DNA of 64,000 nucleotides. Origin: Mesorhizobium sp. WSM2240 (lineage in GTDB: Bacteria > Pseudomonadota > Alphaproteobacteria > Rhizobiales > Rhizobiaceae). Positions 8,338 to 16,635 of this stretch are shown here, piece after piece (positions within the stretch are counted from its first letter, which is position 1; the number at the start of each line of letters is the position of its first letter). Below the pieces are notes generated by a model. The model did no database searches, was not told the DNA's origin, and saw only the letters and a program-made list of their open reading frames with translations. The DNA is taken from the NCBI RefSeq assembly GCF_040438645.1, contig NZ_CP159253.1, positions 1,984,001 through 2,048,000 on the forward strand. The letters are read 5' to 3'. Both the position numbers and the translations under genes were made by a program.

Positions 8338-11300
8338 ATGACGACAGCATTCAACTCGCTTGGCGAAATCGACTCCGAAGCGTTGCGAGCGGCTCGGGTC
8401 ATCGAAAGCGTGGTTGGTAACGCATGGGCGACCGACGCCGCCGGTAAATTCACCTATGTGACTCCGGCGGCGTTGTCGCTCCTTGGCATGACGCTGGAGG
8501 AATTCAATTCGCCTTCGGAAGAGGGTCCTTCCGGTTGGAGGCGGATAATCCATCCAGACGATTATGACGGCGCCGTCGCCACATGGCGTCGCTGCCTGCA
8601 AACAGGTGAGCATTACAATGTCGAACACCGCCTATTACGCGCGAGCGGTGCTTACGGTTGGAGTCGAAGCTCGGGACAGCCATTGCGTGACAGCCAAGGT
8701 CGTGTCCTTGCATGGTACGGCACAATTATTGACGGCGATTTTCCCTCCGTCGCCAGTGCTGCGCTCGAGGAAAAAGCTGCGCCCGACGCACCGCATTCGC
8801 TGAGCCTTATTCATCCGGATGACCGGACTGCGGCGGCTCATGCGGCCGCCCGCGCCTTCTGGACGGGCGTTCCCCAAGTCACGAGACATCGGCAGCTCCA
8901 GGCCGACGGTAACTATCGTTGGACCGAGACCCGATCGGAGCCGGGGTACAGTGTAAGTGTCGACATCGATGATCTGGTGACAGACAGGGAGCCGCTAACT
9001 ACGACAGGGTTAGATCCATTGGGTGAAAACGAAGCCGAACCAATCCGGTCGGCGAAGGCCATCGAGAGCATATTCGGCAACGGATGGGCATTCGATGCGG
9101 CCGGTAGATGGATCTACCTGCATCCGTTTGCCCAGAATTCCCTCGGGGTGACGCCGGAGGATTTAAATGCTTCTTTGAAGGAGGGTCATACCGCCTGGAA
9201 GCGGCTGCTTCATCCGGACGACTATGACCAGATCGCCGCCGCATGGCGACACTGCCTGGAGACCGGCGATCATTTCAATGTCGAGTTTCGCTTTCGGCGT
9301 GCGACCGGCATGTATGTCTGGGCTCGAACCGCCGCACGACCAACGCGCGACAGCCAAGGTCGTATCACGGGATGGTTTGGCATCGCGCTTGACATCGACG
9401 TTTACAAGAAAACCGTGGCGGCGTTGCGCGATCGGGAGCGGGAGCTCTCGCAACTCGTGGACATGGTTCCGATCCAAATCGCGCGGCATTCGCCCGATGG
9501 CCAGCCGACCTTTTTCAACAAGCGCGCGAAAGACTTTTTCGGCTTCGATCTGGCCGATCGCGAAAAGCCGGGCATGAGCCGACTGGCGGCCGCCATCGAG
9601 ACCGCCGTCCATCCCGATGATGCAGCCAGCTTGACGGAACAGTTCAACCACTGCCTCGTCACCGGCGAACCCTTCTCCAATAAGCACCGCCTGCGTCGCG
9701 CGGACGGCGTGTATCGCTGGACGGAGTGCCGTGCGGAGCCGATGCGCGATCAGGATGGAGCGATTGTGCAATGGTACGCAGTCACTCTCGACATCGACGA
9801 AGAGGTGCGTGCACAGCAGGCATTGCGCGAAAGCGAGCGCTCGCTGCGCGAGCTCGTTGAAACGCTTCCCGCACGCATCTGGTGCACGACGCCGGATGGC
9901 GAGCCGTTCTACTTCAGCAAGCAGTTGCGTGAGTTCTACGGCTTCAACATGGATGCAAGGGATGAGCCCGATAGCACGCGGCTCTCCAGCATACTCGCTG
10001 CGACGATCCACCCGGACGATCTGGAGGTCGTGGGAACGCTGTTCGCCCAGAGCCTGGCCACCGGGGAGCCGTACATGGTCAGGCATCGCCAGCGGCGGTT
10101 CGACGGCGTGTATCGATGGGTTCAGACGCATGCCACCGCAATGCGCAACGCTGACGGTGCGATTGTGCGGTGGAATGGCGTGAACTTCGACATCGATAAC
10201 CTGGTGCGCGCACAGGAAGCGCTGCGCGACCGGGAGCGGGAGCTCTCTCAGCTTGTGGATATGGTTCCGAGTCTGCTCTGGCGGCTCTCTCCGGAGGGAG
10301 AGCCGACCTTCTTCAACAAGCGCCTGATAAATTTTCTCGGCCTGGACATAGCAGATGCCGACAAGCCGGGCTTGAGTCGGCTGGCGGCCCTCATCGAAGC
10401 TGCCGTCCATCCCGATGATGCGTCCAGCCTTGCGGAGGCGTTCAATCATTCCTTTGTCACCGGCGAGCGCTTCTCCAAACGGTATCGCCTGCGGCGTGCC
10501 GATGGCGTCTACCGCTGGGTGGAAGCCAGCGCGGTTCCGCTGCGGGATGAGAGCGGTCGCATCGTCCAGTGGTACGGCCTCTCACATGATATCGACGATC
10601 AGTTGCGCGTCGAGGAAGCGCTGCGCGAGAGAGAACGCTTCCTCTGGCAGCTCGTCGAAACGCTGCCGGCCATGATCGATTGCGCCGCGCCGGATGGCGA
10701 GCCGGTCTATCGCAGCCAGCAGCTTCGCGAATTCCTCGGGTACGAGCTTGAAGAATTGGACGGCACGGGAAAGTCCCGGCTGGCGGGCACGCTCGACGCC
10801 GGCGTTCATCCTGACGACGTGGCGGGCGTCAAGGAGAACTATGCCCATTCGTTGGCGACCGGCGAGCCGTATGCGCGCAGGCATCGTCTGCGGCGCTTCG
10901 ATGGCGAATATCGCTGGGTCGAGACGCGCGCTGCGCCGATGCGCAACGCCGAAGGTGCAATTGTACAGTGGAACGTCATCTGCCTGGAAATTGAAAGTGA
11001 GATTCGGGCGCAGGAAGAGCTGCGTCTGGCGCGAGAGGGGCTTGCACGGGCGAGCCAGGCGGCGAGCCTTGCGGAACTTTCGGCTTCTATCGCGCACGAG
11101 GTGAACCAGCCACTGGCGGCGATCGTCGCCAACTCACACGCCTGCCACCGTTGGCTTTCCGCCGAGCCTCCGAATGTCGAGCGCGCGAAGGGCACGGCCG
11201 ATCGCATCATCCGGGACGCCAACTCGGCGGCGGATGTCGTCAGCCGCATCCGTGCATTGTTCAGACAATCTGTGGAGCCGAGGAACGACACGGCGCTCTC

Positions 11301-11739
11301 GAGCGTGATTGCCGAAGCACGTAATCTCATCGTCGAGGAGGCGGCGCGGCGGCGCATCCGCATGGACGTCGACGTCGACAGCGATCTTCCCTTGGTCGCG
11401 CTCGATCGCATCCAGATCCAGCAGGTTCTGGTCAATCTCATTCGTAATGGAATGGATGCGATGGACTCGGTTGCAGGCGAGAGAGTTCTTGCGGTGCGGG
11501 TGCGCCGCATGGGGGATGTGGTCCAGACCGAAATCAGCGATCACGGCCTGGGCGTGGAGTTTCCCGAGAGGATATTCGAGCCGTTCTTCACGACGAAAGA
11601 GCACGGGATGGGCATGGGGCTCGCGATCTGCCGTTCGATTGTCGAGTCTCACGGCGGACGGCTATGGGCGGAGAAGAACGAATCGCACGGTGCGACGTTC
11701 ATCTTCACGCTGCCGGTAGAAGTGAAAGCTGCAGCATGA
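8338..11739 (+). CDS. Multi-PAS sensor histidine kinase
   Basis: An 1133-aa cytoplasmic hybrid-free kinase. By eye it holds seven PAS units: about residues 17-132, a half-unit at 156-212 that lacks the first part of the fold, 238-354, and four units of exactly 133 residues from 361 to 893. Each has an HPDD motif and a C-terminal strand such as WYAVTLDID. A PAS-C linker leads to the kinase core: H-box SIAHEVNQPLAAI (His ~920), N-box LVNLIRNGMDAM, then FFTTKEHGMGMGLAI. There is no signal peptide or membrane segment. The start at 8338 has AGGAG upstream; an open extension to 8200 does not. The end overlaps the next response regulator as ATGA. It resembles NodV/TodS-like sensors that feed FixJ-type regulators. 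Confidence 0.92.
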   Translation: MTTAFNSLGEIDSEALRAARVIESVVGNAWATDAAGKFTYVTPAALSLLGMTLEEFNSPSEEGPSGWRRIIHPDDYDGAVATWRRCLQTGEHYNVEHRLLRASGAYGWSRSSGQPLRDSQGRVLAWYGTIIDGDFPSVASAALEEKAAPDAPHSLSLIHPDDRTAAAHAAARAFWTGVPQVTRHRQLQADGNYRWTETRSEPGYSVSVDIDDLVTDREPLTTTGLDPLGENEAEPIRSAKAIESIFGNGWAFDAAGRWIYLHPFAQNSLGVTPEDLNASLKEGHTAWKRLLHPDDYDQIAAAWRHCLETGDHFNVEFRFRRATGMYVWARTAARPTRDSQGRITGWFGIALDIDVYKKTVAALRDRERELSQLVDMVPIQIARHSPDGQPTFFNKRAKDFFGFDLADREKPGMSRLAAAIETAVHPDDAASLTEQFNHCLVTGEPFSNKHRLRRADGVYRWTECRAEPMRDQDGAIVQWYAVTLDIDEEVRAQQALRESERSLRELVETLPARIWCTTPDGEPFYFSKQLREFYGFNMDARDEPDSTRLSSILAATIHPDDLEVVGTLFAQSLATGEPYMVRHRQRRFDGVYRWVQTHATAMRNADGAIVRWNGVNFDIDNLVRAQEALRDRERELSQLVDMVPSLLWRLSPEGEPTFFNKRLINFLGLDIADADKPGLSRLAALIEAAVHPDDASSLAEAFNHSFVTGERFSKRYRLRRADGVYRWVEASAVPLRDESGRIVQWYGLSHDIDDQLRVEEALRERERFLWQLVETLPAMIDCAAPDGEPVYRSQQLREFLGYELEELDGTGKSRLAGTLDAGVHPDDVAGVKENYAHSLATGEPYARRHRLRRFDGEYRWVETRAAPMRNAEGAIVQWNVICLEIESEIRAQEELRLAREGLARASQAASLAELSASIAHEVNQPLAAIVANSHACHRWLSAEPPNVERAKGTADRIIRDANSAADVVSRIRALFRQSVEPRNDTALSSVIAEARNLIVEEAARRRIRMDVDVDSDLPLVALDRIQIQQVLVNLIRNGMDAMDSVAGERVLAVRVRRMGDVVQTEISDHGLGVEFPERIFEPFFTTKEHGMGMGLAICRSIVESHGGRLWAEKNESHGATFIFTLPVEVKAAA
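9421..11016 (+). repeat. Internal duplication of a two-PAS unit
   Basis: The kinase gene carries an A-B-A-B array. Units starting at 9421 and 10219 are closely alike (both open with RDRERELSQLVDMVP), and units starting at 9820 and 10618 share ELVETLP/QLVETLP openings. The period is 798 bp, twice 399 bp. The strong nucleotide similarity suggests a fairly recent tandem duplication of a PAS pair. Confidence 0.75.
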
Positions 11740-12380
11740 CGATGGATAACCATATCGTCTTCATAGTCGATGATGATGCGCGCATTCGGGAGGCGCTCGG
11801 CGAGCTACTTGCCTCACACGGCATGTGCGCCATCGCGTTCGGATCGGCCGGCGACTATGTAAGCGCGGAAAAGCCGGATGTTCCTGCCTGCCTCATCCTC
11901 GATGTCGAGTTGCCGGATATCAACGGTCTCGATCTGCAGAGGCAGATCGCAGAGGGCAATCATCCGCCGATCGTCTTCGTAACAGGGCACGGCGACATCC
12001 CGTCCTCGGTGCGTGCGATCAAGCACGGCGCCGTGGACTTCCTGACCAAGCCTTTCAGCGATGCGGATCTCATGGTCGCGATCCACACGGCGATCGCCCA
12101 AGATCGGGAAAAGAGATCGGAGCGCGCTGAACTCGGCGTGCTGAGGCAACGCTATCTCGAGCTCACGCCGCGCGAACGCGAGGTGCTGCCGCTGGTTGTG
12201 AGCGGTCTGCTCAATAAGCAGGCCGCCGCCGAACTGAGGATCAGCGAGGTCACACTGGAAATTCATAGAAGGAACGTGATGCAGAAAATGATGGCGGCGT
12301 CGCTCGCCGATCTCGTGCGTATCGCGGAGCGATTGGAAATACCCATCACCCACTCGCGTCGAGGGGGGAACCGGGCGTGA
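11736..12380 (+). CDS. FixJ-like response regulator (REC + LuxR HTH)
   Basis: A 214-aa regulator with an N-terminal receiver (acidic pocket VDDD, phospho-Asp about residue 56 in LDVELPD, KP motif FLTKPF) and a C-terminal LuxR/FixJ helix-turn-helix starting at LTPREREVLPLV. On phosphorylation by the adjacent PAS kinase it should dimerise and bind DNA. It overlaps the kinase stop by four bases (ATGA) and the next receiver by four bases (GTGA), so the genes are translationally coupled. Its targets are unknown; nearby redox genes are candidates. Confidence 0.9.
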   Translation: MTMDNHIVFIVDDDARIREALGELLASHGMCAIAFGSAGDYVSAEKPDVPACLILDVELPDINGLDLQRQIAEGNHPPIVFVTGHGDIPSSVRAIKHGAVDFLTKPFSDADLMVAIHTAIAQDREKRSERAELGVLRQRYLELTPREREVLPLVVSGLLNKQAAAELRISEVTLEIHRRNVMQKMMAASLADLVRIAERLEIPITHSRRGGNRA

Positions 12381-12754
12381 GCAAGGTAAGACCAGTCGTG
12401 GCGGTTGTCGATGACGATCCAAGGCTGCTCGAGTCACTCGAGGATCTTCTGGAGTCCGCGGGCTATGTAGCCCGCAGCTTCTCGTCGGCGGGATCGCTGC
12501 TCGCCAGCGGGCTGTCGGGCATAGACGTTCTCATCACTGACATTGGGATGCCTAGCATGGACGGTTTTGAACTTCGCGACGTGGTGAAGAACGCGCGCCC
12601 GGAGCTGCCGGTGTTCCTGATCACCGGCCGCCACGAAATAGCCGATCAGCATCGCGCCCAAGGTGTCAACAGATGCTTTCGGAAGCCTTTCGATGCAAAG
12701 ATCCTGCTGGCGGCCGTCAGCGATGCCTTACGCAACCGAGAAACTGGAGGGTGA
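12377..12754 (+). CDS. Stand-alone receiver-domain protein
   Basis: A 125-aa single receiver domain with a VDDD acidic pocket and phospho-acceptor Asp ~55 in ITDIGMPSMDG. The conserved lysine lies in CFRKPF. There is no output domain. The start is GTG 12377-12379, overlapping the stop of the upstream regulator. Single receivers of this kind act as phosphate sinks, shuttles in a phosphorelay, or protein-protein regulators. Here it is sandwiched between two full FixJ-like regulators in one operon. Confidence 0.88.
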   Translation: MSKVRPVVAVVDDDPRLLESLEDLLESAGYVARSFSSAGSLLASGLSGIDVLITDIGMPSMDGFELRDVVKNARPELPVFLITGRHEIADQHRAQGVNRCFRKPFDAKILLAAVSDALRNRETGG

Positions 12755-12756
12755 GC

Positions 12757-13461
12757 ATGAGAAATGACCAGCCGCTCGTGCGGAGATCGGCACCACGGTA
12801 CTCGCAAGAGACCCGCGAGGCGGAACAGCCGCTTGTCATCATCGTTGACGACGACGCATCCGTCCGGGAGGCGTTGTCGGAATTGATCCTGTCGGCCGGC
12901 TTCCAGCCCGCGAGCTTTGCATCCACGCGTGAATTGCTCGACGCCGACTTACTGGACAAGCCCGGATGCCTGATCCTGGATGTTCGCATGCCAGGCGCGA
13001 GCGGCCTCGACCTGCAGCGTCAACTCGCCGGGAACGGCAATCCAAAACCGATCATCTTCCTGACCGGGCATGGCGACATTCCCATGACCGTTCAGGCGAT
13101 GAAGGCCGGCGCCGTCGATTTTCTCACCAAGCCGGTCCGCGACCAGACGCTGCTTGACGCCGTGATTGCGGGCATTGCCATCGATGCCGCGCGGCGGGTG
13201 GAGGCCGTGGTCGTGAAGCGTAATGTCGAACGCCTCGAGACGCTGACGCCGCGCGAGCGCGAGGTCCTGCATCAAGTAGCGCGCGGGCGCCTCAACAAGC
13301 AGATCGCGTTCGACCTTGGCATCAGTGAAGTGACGGTGAAGCTGCATCGCGGCAATGTCATGCGCAAAATGGAGGCCGCCTCCATCGGCGAGCTGATCCG
13401 GACATGGGAAACGCTGCCTGCGCCGATGCGCGAGGCCGGCGCGACCAAGGCCGTGGCTTGA
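12757..13461 (+). CDS. FixJ-like response regulator (REC + LuxR HTH), second copy
   Basis: A 234-aa regulator with a ~20-residue N-terminal extension, a receiver (phospho-Asp ~75 in LDVRMPG; lysine in FLTKPV) and a LuxR/FixJ HTH (LTPREREVLHQVARG). The start at 12757 has GGAGG a few bases upstream, two bases after the stop of the lone receiver. It is clearly a paralogue of the first regulator but has diverged in the recognition helix (ISEVTVKLHRGNVM against ISEVTLEIHRRNVM). The two may bind related sites or compete for the same kinase. Confidence 0.9.
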   Translation: MRNDQPLVRRSAPRYSQETREAEQPLVIIVDDDASVREALSELILSAGFQPASFASTRELLDADLLDKPGCLILDVRMPGASGLDLQRQLAGNGNPKPIIFLTGHGDIPMTVQAMKAGAVDFLTKPVRDQTLLDAVIAGIAIDAARRVEAVVVKRNVERLETLTPREREVLHQVARGRLNKQIAFDLGISEVTVKLHRGNVMRKMEAASIGELIRTWETLPAPMREAGATKAVA

Positions 13462-13586
13462 AGCCGACAGCAAGCCCCGCGGCGACCTCGTCTCGATTCG
13501 TGGGTGATGTTATGTTCCGCATGTTGGTCCTGTGCCAAGTTTGTGGATGACATCCTCAAGACGGAAGCGCCACAGCGCTTCGATCA

Positions 13587-13817
13587 CTACGGCTCGGGAT
13601 ACGGTCTGAGGACGTCAAGAATACCGATATATCTTTGATAATCATCATCAAAGGACGGTAACGCCTTCTTGGAAGCATTTCGTTGGATATGCGAGATGTC
13701 GATCGTTTGAGCGGGAGGCGCCGCTAACGTTCTACCCGAGATAATGGATGGGGCAGTCAATAACAGGCCGGCTACGATTCCCAGAGATATCGAGATCAGA
13801 GTGAGTCTATTCGTTAT
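13587..13817 (-). CDS. Small putative secreted protein with no ATG start
   Basis: A 76-codon frame ends at TAG 13587-13589. It begins with a Thr-Asn-Arg segment, a strong hydrophobic stretch (LISISLGIVAGLLLTAP) and a likely signal-peptidase site around LAAPPAQ. A mature part of about 43 residues follows, containing SFDDDYQRYIGILDVLRPYP. Codon use looks protein-like. A good ribosome site (GGAGG at 13823-13827) stands 5 bases before an ATA codon (13815-13817), exactly where ATG is expected. Either ATA is used, the start has mutated, or there is a base error; a CTG further up is the other option. I recognise no family. Confidence 0.5.
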   Translation of the reverse strand: MTNRLTLISISLGIVAGLLLTAPSIISGRTLAAPPAQTIDISHIQRNASKKALPSFDDDYQRYIGILDVLRPYPEP

Positions 13818-14155
13818 GATAGCCTCCGTGATTTTGCATGTCTCTGGCTTGCTCAGCCGAGACTAAATAAATGATATGGTAGTATGTGAAGCAAATTTGG
13901 CCGATCACATTGAGAGATAGAGCCGGCAATACCTAAGAATAGGTTGGATTCACAAAAATTGGAATGATGATTATCTTACGAGTATTATGTACTGGAAAGA
14001 ATTAATCGAATTTTCCTGGGTGAAGGCCACGGGAAGTCAGCCGACTGCGTCCCAAGGGCATTGATGTGCCATCGGTTTTGGTCGCAGAAGGTGGCTTGGC
14101 GCCAGCGCGTCATTGCCTGGCGATCCGCTACATCATCGAAGATCTGGGCGGGCGG
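13818..14155. other. AT-rich intergenic region
   Basis: The interval between the small secreted-protein frame and the SDR gene is markedly AT-rich at about 13860-14030, unlike the rest of the window. It would hold the promoter of the minus-strand small gene. I see no RNA gene or mobile element in it. Confidence 0.5.
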
Positions 14156-14908
14156 TCATGTGAGGCCCAGACCTCCGTCGACGGCGATCACCTGCCCGGT
14201 TACCCACTCGGACGCCGGATCGGCCAGATGGACAATCCATCTGGCAACGTCGTCCGGAGTGCCGCGCCGTTTGAGCGGTATTTGCTCGCGCTCCGCTTCC
14301 TCGATAACCGCAGCATGCTCCGGCGAGAGTCCCATCATGCGTGTCAGCGCGCCCGATTCGGTCGGGCCGGCAGCGACGGCGTTAACGCGCACGCCCTGAG
14401 GCGCGAGCTCCAGCGCCCAGCAGCGGGTCAGGTGCTCCAGCGCTGCCTTGCTGGCGGCGTAATGCGAGAGACCAGCCCCGGGCTTGTGGCCGAACGTGCT
14501 CGATATATTGATTATCGTTCCCTTCGTCGCCGCCAGATGCGGAAGGGCGGCCGCTGCCAGCAGGCTGGGACCAACGACATTCACGGCGAAGATGTTCGTG
14601 ATCAACTCGGCGGTAGCATCTTTGAGAGACAAGAGAGCGCCTGCGCCGGCATTGTTGACCAGCACGTCCAGGCGGCCCCATGTGTCGACTGCTTTCGCAA
14701 TTGTCCGCGCCGCGTCCTCAGGTGCCGCAACGTCGGCGACGAGGCCCCTTATGTTCGGGTGCTCCGCGACCACTTCGTCCAGCATCGCCGAGCGGCGTCC
14801 CGTTATGACGACCTTCGCGCCTTGCCTCGCAAAGGTCAGCGCTGCCGCGCGGCCGATGCCGGAGCTTCCGCCGGTGACGATGACGACCTTATCATCCAGC
14901 ATGGACAT
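14156..14908 (-). CDS. Short-chain dehydrogenase/reductase
   Basis: A 250-aa classical SDR. It has the NAD(P)-binding glycine motif TGGSSGIGRA at the N-terminus, NNAGAG in the core, a catalytic serine in ISSTFG and the YxxxK pair in YAASKAALEHLTR. The Arg after the TGGSSGIG motif region (TGRRS) suggests NADPH preference. I place the start at ATG 14906-14908, with GAGGAG seven bases upstream; another ATG two codons in is possible. It overlaps the end of the GST gene by 17 bases, so the two are probably co-transcribed. The substrate is unknown. Confidence 0.88.
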   Translation of the reverse strand: MSMLDDKVVIVTGGSSGIGRAAALTFARQGAKVVITGRRSAMLDEVVAEHPNIRGLVADVAAPEDAARTIAKAVDTWGRLDVLVNNAGAGALLSLKDATAELITNIFAVNVVGPSLLAAAALPHLAATKGTIINISSTFGHKPGAGLSHYAASKAALEHLTRCWALELAPQGVRVNAVAAGPTESGALTRMMGLSPEHAAVIEEAEREQIPLKRRGTPDDVARWIVHLADPASEWVTGQVIAVDGGLGLT

Positions 14909-15539
14909 GATTTCGCTCCTCACGAATGGAGGACACTCGTTCATTGTCGATCAACGAGATCAGGCCCTCTTGCCGCATGGCGGCTTGCACTGCCGGACGG
15001 CTCGCCATGCGGTGGCGGAGCGCAACGAAAGATTCGGGGATGCGCACATCAAAACGCTCGGCCCACAACAGCATCACAAACAGATAAAAATCCGCCACAC
15101 TGGGCGCTGCACCAAACAGGTAGTCGGTCACAATGCCGTCGGCCAGATTGTCCAGCAGTCTGGAAATGGTCGCTCTTGCTTGTGCCTTCTGGGCTTCGGT
15201 TCCCCCATGCCACATCGGCTTGAAGCTGCGGTGCACCTCAGTCGAGATGAAAGCCAGCGCTTCCAGAACCCGCGTGCGACCCAGGCTCCCCGGAACGGCA
15301 AGAGCTGGATATTCCATGGCAAGCCAATCGAGAATGGCGATGTTCTCGGTAAGAATCTCTCCGCTGTCCAGCACCAGTGCCGGAACGTAGCCCTTAGGCG
15401 TTACGTCGTTGAAGTCGGCTCCCGAAGCTGTCCGTTTCGTCTTGAGATTGACGCCCTCCCGTTCGAAGGGCACTCCCGTCTCGAGCAAGGCGATATGATC
15501 AGCCAGGCTGCAGGCAAAAGGGCTGTAGTATAATTTCAT
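14892..15539 (-). CDS. Glutathione S-transferase family protein
   Basis: A 215-aa cytosolic GST. The N-terminal thioredoxin-like domain starts MKLYYSPFACSLADH, with Ser/Cys near the position that activates glutathione, cis-Pro in GYVPALVLD and the glutathione-binding TENIAIL. The C-terminal helical domain includes PSVADFYLFVML. It resembles bacterial beta-class GSTs of 200-215 aa. It overlaps the downstream SDR gene and is preceded on the same strand by the CBS gene 63 bases away. The likely role is detoxification of electrophiles or oxidised compounds. Confidence 0.88.
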   Translation of the reverse strand: MKLYYSPFACSLADHIALLETGVPFEREGVNLKTKRTASGADFNDVTPKGYVPALVLDSGEILTENIAILDWLAMEYPALAVPGSLGRTRVLEALAFISTEVHRSFKPMWHGGTEAQKAQARATISRLLDNLADGIVTDYLFGAAPSVADFYLFVMLLWAERFDVRIPESFVALRHRMASRPAVQAAMRQEGLISLIDNERVSSIREERNHVHAG

Positions 15540-15602
15540 AATTGGGATCCTTTTGACGGGGACATTCTTCTAGGCGTCGTGCCGTCACTGCAGAGGAATG
15601 AG

Positions 15603-16040
15603 CTAGCGGTAACCGACGCCGGAGACGTAGTTGAACAGCATCCGCTCCTGCATTTCTTCTTGCTCGAACAGGACTTTCATCGCGTCGCGTATGTCCAGTA
15701 TGCCGCGGGGCCTGGCGCCGACATCGATCACGGGAATGTTCTGCAGACTTCGCGCTGCCATGATCTGCCATACGTCATGGACGTCGTCCTGCGGACTGCA
15801 CGAGACGATGGATCTGCTCATCAGGGCCGATACCGGTGGCGCCGACGAAGTCGGGCTGGTGAGATGGCGGACGAGGTCGGATTTGCTAAGCACGCCTTCC
15901 GCACCTCCGCCGACATTGCACACCACAACGAGGCCGATGCCGGGCCTGGAAAGCGAAAGAGCGGCCGCTTGTACGGTTGCATTGAAATCGATCACGGCAA
16001 GACGTGACGACGTCAAAGCATGCAGTTTGTCGATAGGCAT
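15603..16040 (-). CDS. CBS-domain protein
   Basis: A 145-aa protein made of a tandem CBS pair. The first has GLVVVCNVGGGAEGVLSKSD and a following helix (LVRHLTSP). The second has VWQIMAARSLQNIPVIDVGA and GILDIRDAMKVL. Such Bateman modules usually bind adenosine nucleotides and sense energy or redox state. I start at ATG 16038-16040; a longer open frame upstream is the shadow of the cupin gene. It lies in the same orientation as the surrounding redox genes. The partner is unknown. Confidence 0.85.
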   Translation of the reverse strand: MPIDKLHALTSSRLAVIDFNATVQAAALSLSRPGIGLVVVCNVGGGAEGVLSKSDLVRHLTSPTSSAPPVSALMSRSIVSCSPQDDVHDVWQIMAARSLQNIPVIDVGARPRGILDIRDAMKVLFEQEEMQERMLFNYVSGVGYR

Positions 16041-16068
16041 TGCGGCCGTCCTTGGTTGGGTGGCCGTG

Positions 16069-16087
16069 CCGCCGAACTCTTCGGCGG
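16069..16087 (-). terminator. Hairpin downstream of the cupin gene
   Basis: CCGCCGAA-CTC-TTCGGCGG is a perfect eight-pair stem with a three-base loop, about 40 bases past the cupin stop on the minus strand. It has no T-run, so it may be a weak terminator or an mRNA-stability hairpin. Confidence 0.5.
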
Positions 16088-16128
16088 GCGGCGCTCTTTC
16101 GTTCAAACAGGGCGATGAAATCCCAGCA

Positions 16129-16530
16129 TCATTCGTCGTAGGGCAGCACCAGTTCCGTCTCGTTAGTGTCGACGACGAAGACGGCCAGCAGCCGGGCGGG
16201 TTCGGTTGCGCTGGCATTCTCGCTAACACTGTGACGATCGCCAGGAAACTCGGACCAGCTTTCGCCAGCGCGATAGGTGACCACCGGGCCATCATTGACC
16301 TGGCTCTTAATCGCCCCTTCAAGGACCGTGGCGTAGATGAAGGCGGATTTGGGATGGAGATGCGCGGGCGACGTGCCGCCTGGCTCATATTCGACGAGCA
16401 CGCCTCTCATGCTCTTGCCGGGCACGTTCGGAAGCGGTTGGTCATAGACCAGAGTGACTTTGCCGGCGGCTAGCGCGCCGGACGCGAGGCTGACTGCCAG
16501 GGCGGCGGTGCATAGGATGATCCTGATCAT
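16129..16530 (-). CDS. Secreted single-domain cupin
   Basis: A 133-aa protein with a signal peptide (cleavage likely after GALAAG) followed by one cupin barrel. Metal-ligand motifs are visible as PAHLHPKSAFIYATVLEG (histidines and a glutamate position) and FPGDRHSVSEN. It should be exported to the periplasm. Similar small cupins occur next to haloperoxidase-like hydrolases and NmrA proteins in stress clusters, as here. The enzymatic activity, if any, is unknown. The upstream ribosome site is weak, and a large hairpin lies in the leader side at 16568-16603. Confidence 0.85.
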   Translation of the reverse strand: MIRIILCTAALAVSLASGALAAGKVTLVYDQPLPNVPGKSMRGVLVEYEPGGTSPAHLHPKSAFIYATVLEGAIKSQVNDGPVVTYRAGESWSEFPGDRHSVSENASATEPARLLAVFVVDTNETELVLPYDE

Positions 16531-16567
16531 TGTCTTGGCTCCAGTTTGCGGTTGAGGATGGATGGAT

Positions 16568-16603
16568 GATCGCCGGCCGGAGGGGCGGCGCCGGCCGGCG
16601 ATC
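16568..16603 (-). terminator. Large GC hairpin between hydrolase and cupin genes
   Basis: A perfect 13-bp inverted repeat (GATCGCCGGCCGG, 10-base loop, complement) sits 33 bases beyond the stop of the alpha/beta hydrolase and 38 bases before the cupin start. It lacks a T-run. Possible roles are a terminator, an attenuator or an mRNA 3'-end stabiliser. Confidence 0.55.
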
Positions 16604-16635
16604 TGGCTCTCGCTTGAGGAGGGTGCAGCTCGAGC

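Noticed and set aside
9163..10449. 428-codon open frame on the minus strand inside the PAS kinase
   Set aside because: It is the antisense shadow of a GC-rich repeated gene, has low-complexity composition and no family motif.
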